64,000 nt of DNA, taken from Leptothoe kymatousa TAU-MAC 1615 (GTDB taxonomy: Bacteria > Cyanobacteriota > Cyanobacteriia > Phormidesmidales > Phormidesmidaceae). The notes beneath the pieces were generated by a model, which saw only the letters and a list, made by a program, of their open reading frames with translations, was not told where the DNA came from and searched no databases. The translations under genes were made by a program, and so were the position numbers. Positions within the stretch are counted from its first letter, which is position 1. The number at the start of each line of letters is the position of its first letter. Shown piece after piece: positions 39,964-50,627 of the stretch. The stretch is from positions 248,001 to 312,000 of the forward strand of contig NZ_JADOER010000011.1 of assembly GCF_018739865.1 (NCBI RefSeq), written 5' to 3'.

Positions 39964-41007
39964 TCATGCCCGACGACGTGATCCCCGGCGCGACCTTTTA
40001 GAAACGTTATATTCGATGGCCGCTCCAGCCGCAAAAAACAAGGCCGAGAAGGTCCAAAATACTTCCCATAGTGCACCTTCCGTATAGTTATCGCCAGAAG
40101 CAGCAAACGCCATATCAGCGATATATAAACAGAAGGTTGCGATCGCAATTAGTTTCCAAGATTGCGAAAAACGCCCCCCCCAGAACGCCACTAACAATGC
40201 CGCCGCAATCACCACAAGAAAGCAATCAGCAATCACGTACATAAGCACCACAGGATCAGAAAACTTCTCCAAAGCAGTATCCAAAGACTGGGCCCAAGCC
40301 GGCGCAGGTAACAGCCCTGCAACCACCTCTTCCGCCGCATCTTCAGACACAGGTGCCGCAATCGCCTCACCCTCCGCTGGCTCACTCGAAGGCACTTCAA
40401 TCGGCTCTACCACTGATTCAGTTTCCGCCGGAGGCGCCGCTTGACTAATAACATCATACTCAGCCGCAATAGCCGGTTGTGCCCCTAGCTGAGCACTAGC
40501 TGATGGCAAACCATAGTTCAGCACACAGGCTAAAATCACCCCCACCGAACCAATGGCAAAAATCATGATCCATTGAGGAATCGTCAGATCAATACGTCGA
40601 GGCAATGCCGCCAACAACATACCGATGGCCATGGCAATGTAACTAATAAAATAAAAGCCATCACCCAAAGATACGGATGGGTCCAAGCCCCACACAGTGC
40701 CCCACAGGAAGAAGAACACATTGCCCGCCGCATAGGCCAACATAGCAAGGCCTAAAGCCAGCCATACGGTTCGACCACTGATAATCTGCGAACTTCCAGA
40801 ATTACGAATACACAGATAGGACGCCAGCAAAAATGCAAAAATTTCTAAAAAAGTAATCGAGACCAAAAACCAACCTGGCCTAGCCGCTTCTCCGGGTGCA
40901 AGCGCACCAAATAGTAGAAAGAATAGTACGGAAAGTACGCCCCAACCGAGACATAGAACCAAGGTAGACTGCGAATTGGCTTGAAAAGCCTTGGAAGACT
41001 GCGTCAA
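39964..41007 (-). CDS. Hypothetical multi-pass membrane protein
   Basis: Several TM segments with a Glu/Ala/Pro-rich insert. Confidence 0.55.
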   Translation of the reverse strand: MTQSSKAFQANSQSTLVLCLGWGVLSVLFFLLFGALAPGEAARPGWFLVSITFLEIFAFLLASYLCIRNSGSSQIISGRTVWLALGLAMLAYAAGNVFFFLWGTVWGLDPSVSLGDGFYFISYIAMAIGMLLAALPRRIDLTIPQWIMIFAIGSVGVILACVLNYGLPSASAQLGAQPAIAAEYDVISQAAPPAETESVVEPIEVPSSEPAEGEAIAAPVSEDAAEEVVAGLLPAPAWAQSLDTALEKFSDPVVLMYVIADCFLVVIAAALLVAFWGGRFSQSWKLIAIATFCLYIADMAFAASGDNYTEGALWEVFWTFSALFFAAGAAIEYNVSKRSRRGSRRRA

Positions 41008-41292
41008 AGCTCTACTCCCTAATGCAATAACACCGAAAATTATGCAGCATAGGCAATATTTAAACTGCTCAGCTGACCGTTGAGGGACGAAGTCCCCCTT
41101 AGAAGTCCATCACCCCATAGGATGATTCAACACCACAACTGGGAAACAAAGGACATACTCCTACGTCCTCATATCTACCAGGTAAATTTATCAAGTTCGA
41201 TAAATATATAATTTACGCAAACGCAGCATACCCACAAAGTACGCCAAAAGCCACGGTTTGCAAAAAAAAGCAATGCCTACGGTAGAGTCAAG

Positions 41293-41964
41293 CTACTGCC
41301 AAAGTTGGCCGCTAGATAACTCCTTAAGCCACTTTAGAAATGCATCTCGCTCCGTGGGCGACAGTTCATCTAGAGCTTCTAACGCCCGGTCAGTAAAATT
41401 AGAACGGCCAAAATAGCTTCTGCCAATACGATGTAGTTCCTTAAATATCGTATTGAGATGGCTCGTCTGCCACGGTGGCAACGATGCTGAAAATGGATCT
41501 AGTTTAAGTATCCCCGTTACAGATTCCGCCGAGCCCAAGTCAGGCAAATGTAGTTGGGCACCTACCGCCGCCAAATCTCCCTCAAAACGTTTAGCCTGCT
41601 TACCTCCCATCAAATCAGCCACATCTTCATACATCGCCTGAATAATCAAAATACCGGCTTTCACAAAGATGGCACTGACACCATTCACAGCAGTCTGTAC
41701 AGGTTGAGCCCCCTTAGAAGATTGCTCTAAATTAATTTTGCCCCAAACACTAAATCGCTCTGGCTCTTCGAGGAGAACACAGGCTTTACCACGATTGTCA
41801 GTTAAATCTCGCCACAGGGTATGCGCTTCTTCCTCTTGAGCAGCATTAAAAACACTCAGCAGACGAAATGTCTGCCCTTGATAGGACAAGATCGGAATCT
41901 TTTGTTCTTTAGACGGATGCTGAAAGCTACCGATTTCTACATCCTGACGCTTTAAGATGAACAT
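41293..41964 (-). CDS. Conserved cyanobacterial hypothetical (Npun_F0813-like)
   Basis: MFILKRQDVEIGSFQHPSKEQKIPILSYQGQTFRLLSVFNAAQEEEAHTLWRDLTDNRGKACVLLEEPERFSVWGKI. Confidence 0.65.
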   Translation of the reverse strand: MFILKRQDVEIGSFQHPSKEQKIPILSYQGQTFRLLSVFNAAQEEEAHTLWRDLTDNRGKACVLLEEPERFSVWGKINLEQSSKGAQPVQTAVNGVSAIFVKAGILIIQAMYEDVADLMGGKQAKRFEGDLAAVGAQLHLPDLGSAESVTGILKLDPFSASLPPWQTSHLNTIFKELHRIGRSYFGRSNFTDRALEALDELSPTERDAFLKWLKELSSGQLWQ

Positions 41965-42311
41965 GGTGTCGCTGATAAATGCTAACCCAAAGGGTTTGAT
42001 GCTACTGACTTGAGCGAGTAAACCATTAGTCAGACGATGGGCATTTGCTGACTTCTAAGTAAATCCAACCTAACTCACTACGATAGTAGAAAACCGTTGA
42101 CTAAAACCATCACGTGCCTCAGCGTACCCAGTTCCGTACGCCGCACCGACAGTCGCCGTTTTGAGGGCTTCATGAATATGAGAGATTGCGCACAACCTCA
42201 CTGAACCGATAAGCTTAGTTTGAAACTATGATCAGAATGGTGATAATTAAATCACTATCTTTAGGTGAATGCCTATTAAGAAAGTTGAGTCGCCACTGAC
42301 TCAATAGGTAA

Positions 42312-42384
<73 letters not shown>

Positions 42385-42411
42385 TTTTATTGTCAAAGCA
42401 GTATCCAATAG

Positions 42412-42639
42412 CTAGCTGTTTTCTTTAGGTGGGCTAATGATCGCCTGCTCTTCCAAAAGTTTCAGCATGGTAATGAGAGTTTCTATCTTGGCCCCCTTAT
42501 AGCGTTTGCGCTCGCGCTGCTCCAGCGCCTGTTTACTCACGCCCAGGGCATTGGCCGCATCAGTCATGGTGGGAAAAACTAGCTTCCTCGCAGCAATCAG
42601 TCTTTCCGGTAGGTTTTCTAGCCAGTCAGATGCTTTCAT
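42412..42639 (-). CDS. Small XRE-like HTH protein
   Basis: RLIAARKLVFPTMTDAANALGVSKQALEQRERKRYKGAKIETLITMLKLLEE. Confidence 0.65.
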   Translation of the reverse strand: MKASDWLENLPERLIAARKLVFPTMTDAANALGVSKQALEQRERKRYKGAKIETLITMLKLLEEQAIISPPKENS

Positions 42640-42987
42640 GGTGACGTCAACCTATAGTTTGGCAAATCAATATAGCTAATCCAATTTAGGCTGTCAACGG
42701 GGATCGCCTAGCAGCAAGGGATACAGCAGTTATGTTGCGACTACCCAGAGAAAGTCTTGACCATGGCCAAACGCGGGCTCTACAGCAGATGTGCTCAAGC
42801 TTCGTAAATTTTCAGGATACTGAATGGCGTCAAAATCCGTAAAAATTCTGACTGTTCCGTGAATTTTCCAGATCAGCCCTGTCGTTGTAAATCCCCATTC
42901 TCCTAGGGGGAATGCTGAAAACAGCGTCAGCCAGGCAAGCTTAGAAAAGAACGCTATAACATCACCATTTTCCTAGGTTTTATCGCC

Positions 42988-44034
42988 ATGATTAGCGTAT
43001 TAGAACATGTCGATCGTCTTGTTAGTTTAAGACATGTATTTAGTCGCCTTTTTCCTAATAAGGTCGGTTTGGATTTTTCAGTAGCGATTCCCACCTACAA
43101 CGGAGGAAGTCGTTTGCCCATGGTGCTTGAGTGCCTACGCTGGCAGCTAAATGCCCACGAACTGAGTTGGGAAGTCATCGTAGTTGATAACAACAGCACC
43201 GATAACACAGCGGAGATCGTCCACAAATATCAAAAACAGTGGAATCAGCAGATCCCTTTGCGCTATGCATTTGAAGCAAAGCAAGGAGCTGCCTACGCTC
43301 GTCAAAAAGCGATTCAAATTGCCACCAGTCCTCTGATTGGCTTTCTAGATGACGACACGTTACCGGATATGACCTGGTTGGTGGCTGCGTATCGCTTTGC
43401 CGAAAACTATCCTAAAGCGGGCGTGATCGCCAGTCGTATCCGAGGAAATTTCGAAACTGAGCCGCCTGAAAATTTTGAGCGCATTGCTGCACTTCTGGCG
43501 TTAACAGAACGAGGCTCTGCCCCCATGATGTATGACCCAAGCCAGAAAGTGATCCCCCCCTCAGCAGGGATGGTCGTTAGGCGTCAGGTATGGTTGGATA
43601 ACGTTCCTAAAGAACTGGTGCTGACCGGTCGCACTGCCAAAAGCATGCTAACTGGGGAAGATACCGAATCTATTCTTCATATCCAACGAGCTGGCTGGGA
43701 AATCTGGTACAACCCCCACATGCGCCTACAACATCAAATTCCTGCGGCTCGATTAACTCGCCAATATCTGAAAAAGCTTTGTCGCGGGATTGGTCTGAGT
43801 CGTTACCGGACTCGCATGCTGAGCTGCAATCCATGGCAACGAGCCCCTATGCTTGTGCTCTATACCATCAACGATGTACGCAAAATTCTGCTCCACTGCC
43901 TCCGCTATCGCCAGGCAGTTTGGAACGATGATGTGGCCGCTTGCGAACTCACACTCTACACGGCCAGCCTGGCCAGCCCATTTTTCATGGCCCGTCGCCA
44001 TCTCAATCAACGCTTTCACAAAAGCGGAGCATAG
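42988..44034 (+). CDS. GT2 glycosyltransferase, HpsE-like
   Basis: FSVAIPTYNGGSRLPMVLECLRWQ...VIVVDNNSTDNTAEIV...FLDDDTLPDMTWL. Confidence 0.75.
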   Translation: MISVLEHVDRLVSLRHVFSRLFPNKVGLDFSVAIPTYNGGSRLPMVLECLRWQLNAHELSWEVIVVDNNSTDNTAEIVHKYQKQWNQQIPLRYAFEAKQGAAYARQKAIQIATSPLIGFLDDDTLPDMTWLVAAYRFAENYPKAGVIASRIRGNFETEPPENFERIAALLALTERGSAPMMYDPSQKVIPPSAGMVVRRQVWLDNVPKELVLTGRTAKSMLTGEDTESILHIQRAGWEIWYNPHMRLQHQIPAARLTRQYLKKLCRGIGLSRYRTRMLSCNPWQRAPMLVLYTINDVRKILLHCLRYRQAVWNDDVAACELTLYTASLASPFFMARRHLNQRFHKSGA

Positions 44035-44050
44035 CTGGCCTAGCCCAACT

Positions 44051-44635
44051 TCACCGTTGCAAATAGGCTTGCAAACGATCCACATCCTCTGGCAAAACAA
44101 CATTGAATTTACCAATGGCAGGGGCACCGCTATCATCGGCCGTAATCTCTAGCCAGTAGGCATAAAGATTGCCTAAACGCACATCTCCCTCGGTGGAGAA
44201 TGGCGCAATGCCATAGCTATTGAGACGCTCGGCTCGACGATAATCGGCATAAATATCCGCCCCATAAATCGTTCGTAGCGATTCTTCTAATCGTTCTAGG
44301 GTGACGGGTTCATCATAATCAACCAGAATAAACTCCTCACGACGAACAACGTTGATATTGGCACGCTGATTGGGCCAAACGCCGTTGCCACCGGAGGCTT
44401 GAAACCCGCCAATGGGAAACACACTCGCTTGAAATGTAAAGCGACGCGACGGCACATCTACTCGATGAACCCGCAGGCCTTCCTGGCGATCTGCCTGTAA
44501 CGTAGGATGGCCCTGCATCCAGGTTTTGGCATCATCCACAGACTGCCCTGGCAATGCGTAGCTTGGGCCACATAGCAAACACCACGGCAAGCCTAAACTA
44601 AACGCCAATCGCTTCAGTCCCATATGCTTTCCCAT
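44051..44635 (-). CDS. Exported hypothetical protein
   Basis: From ATG at 44635: MGKHMGLKRLAFSLGLPWCLLCGPSYALPGQ...; signal peptide; the upstream part of the listed ORF is antisense to ffh. Confidence 0.6.
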   Translation of the reverse strand: MGKHMGLKRLAFSLGLPWCLLCGPSYALPGQSVDDAKTWMQGHPTLQADRQEGLRVHRVDVPSRRFTFQASVFPIGGFQASGGNGVWPNQRANINVVRREEFILVDYDEPVTLERLEESLRTIYGADIYADYRRAERLNSYGIAPFSTEGDVRLGNLYAYWLEITADDSGAPAIGKFNVVLPEDVDRLQAYLQR

Positions 44636-44723
44636 ACATTTAGTCGATAGCCACAACTTCAACTTATGTTGATTAGCGTGCCCAGTCCAGCCCAATCCGT
44701 ATACGTTTGATTCTGCAGAGCGA

Positions 44724-46208
44724 TTAAAGGGTGCCAAACCCTTTCTTTTTTTTATTCTTTTTCTTATTCTTTTTCGAACCTGTGTTGTAACCACGAAATC
44801 CTGGACGGGGACCACCGCCACCCATACCGGGCATGCCGCCCATTCCGGGCATGCCGCCCATTCCGGGAAAACCACCCATTCCTGGCATGCCGCCCATACC
44901 TGGCATGCCGCCTTGTCCCATTTGCTGCATCATGGAACGCATTTTCTGAAAATCGCTGACTAATTTACTGACATCTTTATCGCCATAGCCGGCACCTCTG
45001 GCAATCCGACGACGGCGACTGGGGGAATTGGCCAACAGATCAGGATCTTCTCGTTCCTGCTTCGTCATGGAGCTAATCATGGCTTCACAACGGCGCAGCT
45101 GTTTTTCTCCCTGCTGTAGCTGATCGGCCGATAGCTTGTTGGACATACCGGGAATCAGTTTCATGATGCCGGTTAATGACCCCATATTTTTCATTAGCCG
45201 GGTCTGCTTCAGGAAGTCGTTGAAATCAAACCGAGCTTCTAAGATTTTGGCCTGTAGCTGTTCGGCATCGGCAATGTCGACTTCTTCTTGGGCTTTTTCT
45301 ACCAGGGTGAGCACATCGCCCATGCCCAAAATGCGGGAGGCCATGCGGTCAGGATAGAAGGGCTGTAGGGCTTCTACCTTTTCGCCGACGCCGATAAACT
45401 TAATGGGCTTGCCAGAGATTTGACGAATTGAGAGGGCGGCACCACCACGGGCGTCGCCATCCATTTTGGTGAGGATGGCACCGGTGATGCCAATCTGGTC
45501 ATGAAATGTCTGGGTTAATGTGGCCGCTTCTTGGCCAGTCATGGCATCCACCACCAACAAAACTTCGTTGGGGGAGATGGCCGTTTTAACATTTTCCAAC
45601 TCGACCATCATGTCCTGGTCAATCTGCAATCGACCAGCAGTATCCACGATGACCGTGTCAATGCCATCTGCTTTAGCCTTAGCAATACCGGCTTTAGCAA
45701 TATCAACGGGATTGGCGTCGGTGCCCATTTCGAACACCGGCACATCAATTTGCTTACCTAGGGTAATTAGCTGATCTACCGCTGCTGGACGATAAACGTC
45801 GGTGGCCACCAGCATGGCAGAACGTTCTTGTTTGCGCAGATGGAGGGCTAATTTAGCAGATGCTGTGGTTTTACCGGTACCTTGTAAACCAGCCATCAGC
45901 ACAACAGTTGGCTTACTATCGGCATCTGCCAATGGCTCATTGGCATCCCCCATTAGGGCCACTAACTCGTCGTAGACAATTTTGATAAATTGCTGATCGG
46001 GGGCAACGCCGGCAACGACCTCGGCCCCTTGGGCTTTTTCTTGCACATCGGCAACAAAATCTTTGACGACGTTTAAGCTGACATCAGCTTCTAGCAACGC
46101 ACGTCTAACTTCCCGAAGCGCCTCTTTAATATTGGCATCAGAGATTTTATCTTGGCCGCGCAGGGTTTTCCAGGCGGATTCAAATCGTTCTGAAAGGGCT
46201 TCAAACAT
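44724..46208 (-). CDS. ffh: Signal recognition particle protein Ffh
   Basis: MFEALSERFESAWKTLRGQDKISDANIKEALREVRRALLEADVSLNVVKDF...GLQGTGKTT...; Met/Gly-rich C-terminus. Confidence 0.97.
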   Translation of the reverse strand: MFEALSERFESAWKTLRGQDKISDANIKEALREVRRALLEADVSLNVVKDFVADVQEKAQGAEVVAGVAPDQQFIKIVYDELVALMGDANEPLADADSKPTVVLMAGLQGTGKTTASAKLALHLRKQERSAMLVATDVYRPAAVDQLITLGKQIDVPVFEMGTDANPVDIAKAGIAKAKADGIDTVIVDTAGRLQIDQDMMVELENVKTAISPNEVLLVVDAMTGQEAATLTQTFHDQIGITGAILTKMDGDARGGAALSIRQISGKPIKFIGVGEKVEALQPFYPDRMASRILGMGDVLTLVEKAQEEVDIADAEQLQAKILEARFDFNDFLKQTRLMKNMGSLTGIMKLIPGMSNKLSADQLQQGEKQLRRCEAMISSMTKQEREDPDLLANSPSRRRRIARGAGYGDKDVSKLVSDFQKMRSMMQQMGQGGMPGMGGMPGMGGFPGMGGMPGMGGMPGMGGGGPRPGFRGYNTGSKKNKKKNKKKKGFGTL

Positions 46209-46362
46209 GGGGAGAAGGAAATCAATTAACCGAGGTATTGTTCCATACTAATCGCTTTACCTACGTCTACCGAACATCTGTCCAGATTCGATTTGGATCG
46301 GATTCCACCCCATGGAACCGTAATTGGCTTGCTATGCTGCTGTAGATGTACGTGGCAGACGG

Positions 46363-47331
46363 ATGGACGGTGACAAGCAACGAGCACCGAATAATCGCAC
46401 CCTAGTGCTGAATGATGACGATCGTCAGACCTATGGCAGACAGTTAGTTCATCTAGATGCACCGGCCTCACATCAGGCGATGCAAAATATTACGCTCTGC
46501 CAGGACACGTTTGTTGCATTGCCACTTTTGCCGGACCATTTTGTGGATTTATTGGTGGTTGATCCGCCCTATAACCGATCTAAGGTGTTCAATCAGTCAA
46601 CGTTTAACCGGCGCTCCCCGGAGGCCTATGCCAGCTGGCTAGATGGTTGGCTATCCCAAACCATTCGACTGCTACGGCCTAATGCATCTGCCTATATATG
46701 CTGCGACTGGCAATCGTCGCCGATGGTGTACAGCGTTTTTGCAAAGTATTTTACGATTCGCAGCCGGATTACGTGGGAGCGTGAAAAGGGGCGGGGATCA
46801 AAACATAATTGGAAGAATTCGTCGGAAGATATTTGGTTTGGCACGTTATCGGATGACTATTGGTTTGATGTGGATGCGGTCAAGTTAAAACGTCGAGTCA
46901 TTGCTCCATATCGCGATCGCAACGGCAACCCCAAAGACTGGCAAACCACCGACAGCGGCAAATTCCGCATCACCCACCCATCTAACCTATGGACCGACAT
47001 CTCCATCCCCTTCTGGTCCATGCCCGAAAACACTGACCACCCCACCCAGAAACCCGAAAAACTAATTGCCAAAATCATCCTAGCCAGCAGTCGTCCCCAA
47101 GACTTAGTGTTCGATCCGTTTCTAGGCTCTGGAACAACGTCAGTGGTCGCCAAAAAGCTAAATCGCCGCTACCTCGGCATTGAACTAGACAAAGATTACG
47201 CCTGCATCGCAGAAAAACGCCTTGCCTTAGCGGACACCGATCCCAACATTCAAGGCTATGCAGGCGGATACTTCTGGGAGCGCAATAGTCTCACATCTCA
47301 ACAACAGGCCCGGCGCCAACAAAAAACGTAG
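46363..47331 (+). CDS. Beta-class amino DNA methyltransferase (site-specific)
   Basis: DPPYNRSKVF (motif IV) early, FDPFLGSGTTSVVAKKLNRRYLGIELDKDY (motif I) late; HPTQKPEKL. Confidence 0.88.
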   Translation: MDGDKQRAPNNRTLVLNDDDRQTYGRQLVHLDAPASHQAMQNITLCQDTFVALPLLPDHFVDLLVVDPPYNRSKVFNQSTFNRRSPEAYASWLDGWLSQTIRLLRPNASAYICCDWQSSPMVYSVFAKYFTIRSRITWEREKGRGSKHNWKNSSEDIWFGTLSDDYWFDVDAVKLKRRVIAPYRDRNGNPKDWQTTDSGKFRITHPSNLWTDISIPFWSMPENTDHPTQKPEKLIAKIILASSRPQDLVFDPFLGSGTTSVVAKKLNRRYLGIELDKDYACIAEKRLALADTDPNIQGYAGGYFWERNSLTSQQQARRQQKT

Positions 47332-48031
47332 CGATGGCTTGGCTTCGGGGCAAAATCGCCCCCAGCACCGTTAGCCCCAAAACAGCCCCACCCTGGAAAT
47401 ATAGTGCCGACTATTCCCTGGAATCATCAGCCCCAGTTGCATTAACTTTGTTCAACAACAAAAAAGATTGATGTATTCGTTCCATTTTCCGTAAGAATAG
47501 GGTTGTTCCTGGACAGTCATTAACTTTTCTAAAAACTGGCCCACGGTAACTGCAGGTTCCATTGCGGTTAGCTCATAATAGGAACAACTAATTCAGTACA
47601 AATATCCGTAGATATCAGGATTGTCGCAACAACAAGATTGTGAACTGTCAATTGAGTAATCTCCGTAAATCAAGCTCAATTGTTGGGTTGTCTATCAAAC
47701 GTTAGTAGCTCTTCTGGAATCAGCGGCATCTGTACAGGGGATGCTGTCTAGGCTCGGTAGGTTTTCACCCAGAGCCATGAAATTCCACAGCATGTGCCGA
47801 CATCGAGAGCCCTTCTTTCGAAATGCTTAAGGAAACCGACCCTAAAGTTTACGGCTTTGGCTGGTTTCGTTAGTAGTTTGAAGTAGCGGCTGGGTCTGGC
47901 AGTTCAGTGACTCATCGATATCCCAGTCTAAGCAAGGGATTCGGATAATTCAATCAAGCTTTTTGGCAATGGTTCATTGCCAGGGCAACCCATATATCAC
48001 AACAGTTCTAAGGAGGGTATTGGAAGCAGCT

Positions 48032-48676
48032 ATGGGCGCATCTAAGTTCAAGCGAATCGGTAAACAGGGGCTTTTAATCTTTACGCTCGTTTCCCTCATT
48101 GGTGGTCTAAAAGCTGCCAGTAACTTTGCCAATGTTGCTGATGCTGTGGTGCCTGCCCCCTCATCCGAGAACCCAGCCTCCCCACAGTCTGAGCTGGAGT
48201 ATTTAGTCTGTAGTGAAGCCGCTGACTGGCAACGCCCCACGACAGAACAGCAACAAAAACAACTCACCACCGATGCACGCTATGGCGAGTTGGTAAACGA
48301 TAAAGAATTTCAAGCATTTGCCCAGAACTTTTGGCACCACGATGCCTTGAGTTTTACGACCTATGGTCTCAGTGCCCGGATGGAGCCCGTTAATCTATCG
48401 GGTTTGTGGTCAGTGGCTGATGATGTATGGCATCGCTGCTATAGCGAAAACGAAGGTAACGCCATCAATGCAGGTGATTTGGCTGAAACTTGGCTGATGA
48501 ATTACCAAGTTGTTGATCTGCAGTGGCAAGACGATCACTACGCGATGGTGGTCGAACCCAAGGCTCGCGGCATGCAAGTGGTACAGTTTGCCCGTCAAGA
48601 AAACGTAGCCGATTTACCTCTTACCATTACCACTCGGCAAGGAGACGTGGTTGAGCACTATGGCGCAGATTGGTAG
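48032..48676 (+). CDS. Hypothetical exported/membrane-anchored protein
   Basis: MGASKFKRIGKQGLLIFTLVSLIGGLKAASNFANVADA... signal/TM then soluble domain. Confidence 0.55.
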   Translation: MGASKFKRIGKQGLLIFTLVSLIGGLKAASNFANVADAVVPAPSSENPASPQSELEYLVCSEAADWQRPTTEQQQKQLTTDARYGELVNDKEFQAFAQNFWHHDALSFTTYGLSARMEPVNLSGLWSVADDVWHRCYSENEGNAINAGDLAETWLMNYQVVDLQWQDDHYAMVVEPKARGMQVVQFARQENVADLPLTITTRQGDVVEHYGADW

Positions 48677-48961
48677 TGCTGAGCTGAGTTAGCATCGTGC
48701 AGCACCATGACCGAGTGCTGTGGTTGGGCAGACCCGTTAACCAGCAACACTCAGGAGCTGTTAAGAAACGACTTCACGGCTTAGTTTGGAAAGGCTGATT
48801 AAGCCATGATTTCAAGTGACAAGGCCATGATTTTAATTTTTAACAAACCCTAAATGCATTTGGTGCATAGCTCACCCTATCGTCACCGAACAGTACAATA
48901 GGGGTTACTCCAGCGTTTTGTCTGGAGCTCGTGCCATGCGCATTGACCATTCAACAGCTCC

Positions 48962-50599
48962 ATGACCACCACCCTATCGTCTTCAGCAAATCTTGATGCC
49001 GCCGTTGAGCAGCGTCGTAATTTTGCGATTATCTCCCACCCGGACGCGGGTAAAACCACCCTGACAGAAAAACTACTGCTCTATGGAGGTGCCATTCATG
49101 AAGCAGGTTCTGTCAAAGCACGTCGTGCCCAACGCCATGCGGTTTCTGACTGGATGGAACTAGAGCAACAGCGGGGCATTTCCATTACCTCGACGGTGCT
49201 GCAGTTTACCTACAACGACTATCGGATCAATCTGCTGGACACACCGGGTCACCAAGACTTTAGTGAAGACACCTATCGCACCTTAGCAGCGGCGGATAAT
49301 GCCGTCATGCTAGAAGATGCAGCCAAGGGATTGGAACCCCAGACCCGCAAGCTGTTTGAAGTGTGTAAAATGCGGGGGCTGCCGATTTTCACCTTCTTTA
49401 ATAAGTTAGACCGGCCTGGCCAGGAACCGCTGGCCCTATTAGATGAAATTGAAAAAGAGCTAGAGCTATTTACCTATGCGGTGAACTGGCCGATTGGCAT
49501 GGGAGATCGGTTTAAGGGGGTGTTTGATCGCCAGAAAAAACAAGTGCACCTATTTGAGCGGTCAGCCCATGGTAGTAAGGCCGCTGAGGATACGGTCTTG
49601 GAATGGGGCGATCCCCGCATTGAAGAACTGATCAATGACGATGAGGTGTACGGTCAGTTTCTAGAAGAACTAGAAATGCTCGATGAGCTAGGACCGGAAC
49701 TAGAGCTGGACCTAGTCCACAGTGGTGAAATGACGCCGGTGTTCTTTGGTAGCGCCATGACCAATTTTGGGGTGGAGCTATTTTTAGAGTCATTTTTGGA
49801 CTTTGCCCTCAAGCCCTGCCCTAGGGAAAGTACAGTGGGGATGGTGCCCCCCACCCGAGAAGACTTTTCGGGGTTTGTATTCAAACTCCAGGCCAACATG
49901 GACCCCCGCCATCGCGATCGCGTCGCCTTTGTGCGCATTTGCTCGGGCAAGTTCGAAAAAGACATGGTGGTAAACCATGCCCGGTCTGGCAAGAACGTGC
50001 GTCTGTCCCATCCACAAAAGTTGTTTGGGCAAGGGCGTGAATCGTTAGATGCCGCCTATCCAGGCGATGTGATTGGTCTCAATAACCCAGGGGTGTTTGC
50101 CATTGGCGACACTATTTACCAGGGCAAAAAGCTGGAATACGAAGGCATTCCGTTTTTCTCCCCTGAGTTGTTTGCCTATCTAAAGAACCCCAACCCTTCT
50201 AAATTCAAGCAGTTTCGCAAGGGCGTAACAGAATTGCGCGAAGAAGGGGCGGTACAGATTATGTACTCCGCCGATGAATCTAAGCGCGATCCGATCTTGG
50301 CCGCCGTGGGGCAGCTACAGTTTGAAGTGGTACAGTTTCGTCTGCGCAACGAGTACAACGTTGACACCAGGCTAGAAATGTTGCCCTACGGCGTCGCTCG
50401 CTGGGTGACCGGTGGCTGGGACGCCTTAAAGGATGCAGGTCGTTTATTTAATACGGTTACGGTGAAGGATAGTTATGGCCGTCCGGTGCTGCTATTCCGC
50501 AATGAGTGGAACTGTCAGCAAGTGGAAGGGGAACATCCTAAACTGGCATTGAGTAAAACCGCTCCGGTGGTATCTGGCAAGGAACCCGACGAGATCTAG
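48962..50599 (+). CDS. prfC: Peptide chain release factor 3
   Basis: [65 protein letters not shown]. Confidence 0.97.
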   Translation: MTTTLSSSANLDAAVEQRRNFAIISHPDAGKTTLTEKLLLYGGAIHEAGSVKARRAQRHAVSDWMELEQQRGISITSTVLQFTYNDYRINLLDTPGHQDFSEDTYRTLAAADNAVMLEDAAKGLEPQTRKLFEVCKMRGLPIFTFFNKLDRPGQEPLALLDEIEKELELFTYAVNWPIGMGDRFKGVFDRQKKQVHLFERSAHGSKAAEDTVLEWGDPRIEELINDDEVYGQFLEELEMLDELGPELELDLVHSGEMTPVFFGSAMTNFGVELFLESFLDFALKPCPRESTVGMVPPTREDFSGFVFKLQANMDPRHRDRVAFVRICSGKFEKDMVVNHARSGKNVRLSHPQKLFGQGRESLDAAYPGDVIGLNNPGVFAIGDTIYQGKKLEYEGIPFFSPELFAYLKNPNPSKFKQFRKGVTELREEGAVQIMYSADESKRDPILAAVGQLQFEVVQFRLRNEYNVDTRLEMLPYGVARWVTGGWDALKDAGRLFNTVTVKDSYGRPVLLFRNEWNCQQVEGEHPKLALSKTAPVVSGKEPDEI

Positions 50600-50627
50600 G
50601 GCCATAGGCGCAGGGAATAGGGCAATT

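Noticed and set aside
41141-41231. Short ORF MIQHHNWETKDILLRPHIYQVNLSSSINI
   Set aside because: No RBS or recognisable family; likely chance.
44636-44875. N-terminal extension of the 44051..44875 ORF
   Set aside because: Overlaps the ffh 3' end antisense (EWAACPEWAACP repeats); a signal peptide starts at ATG 44635.
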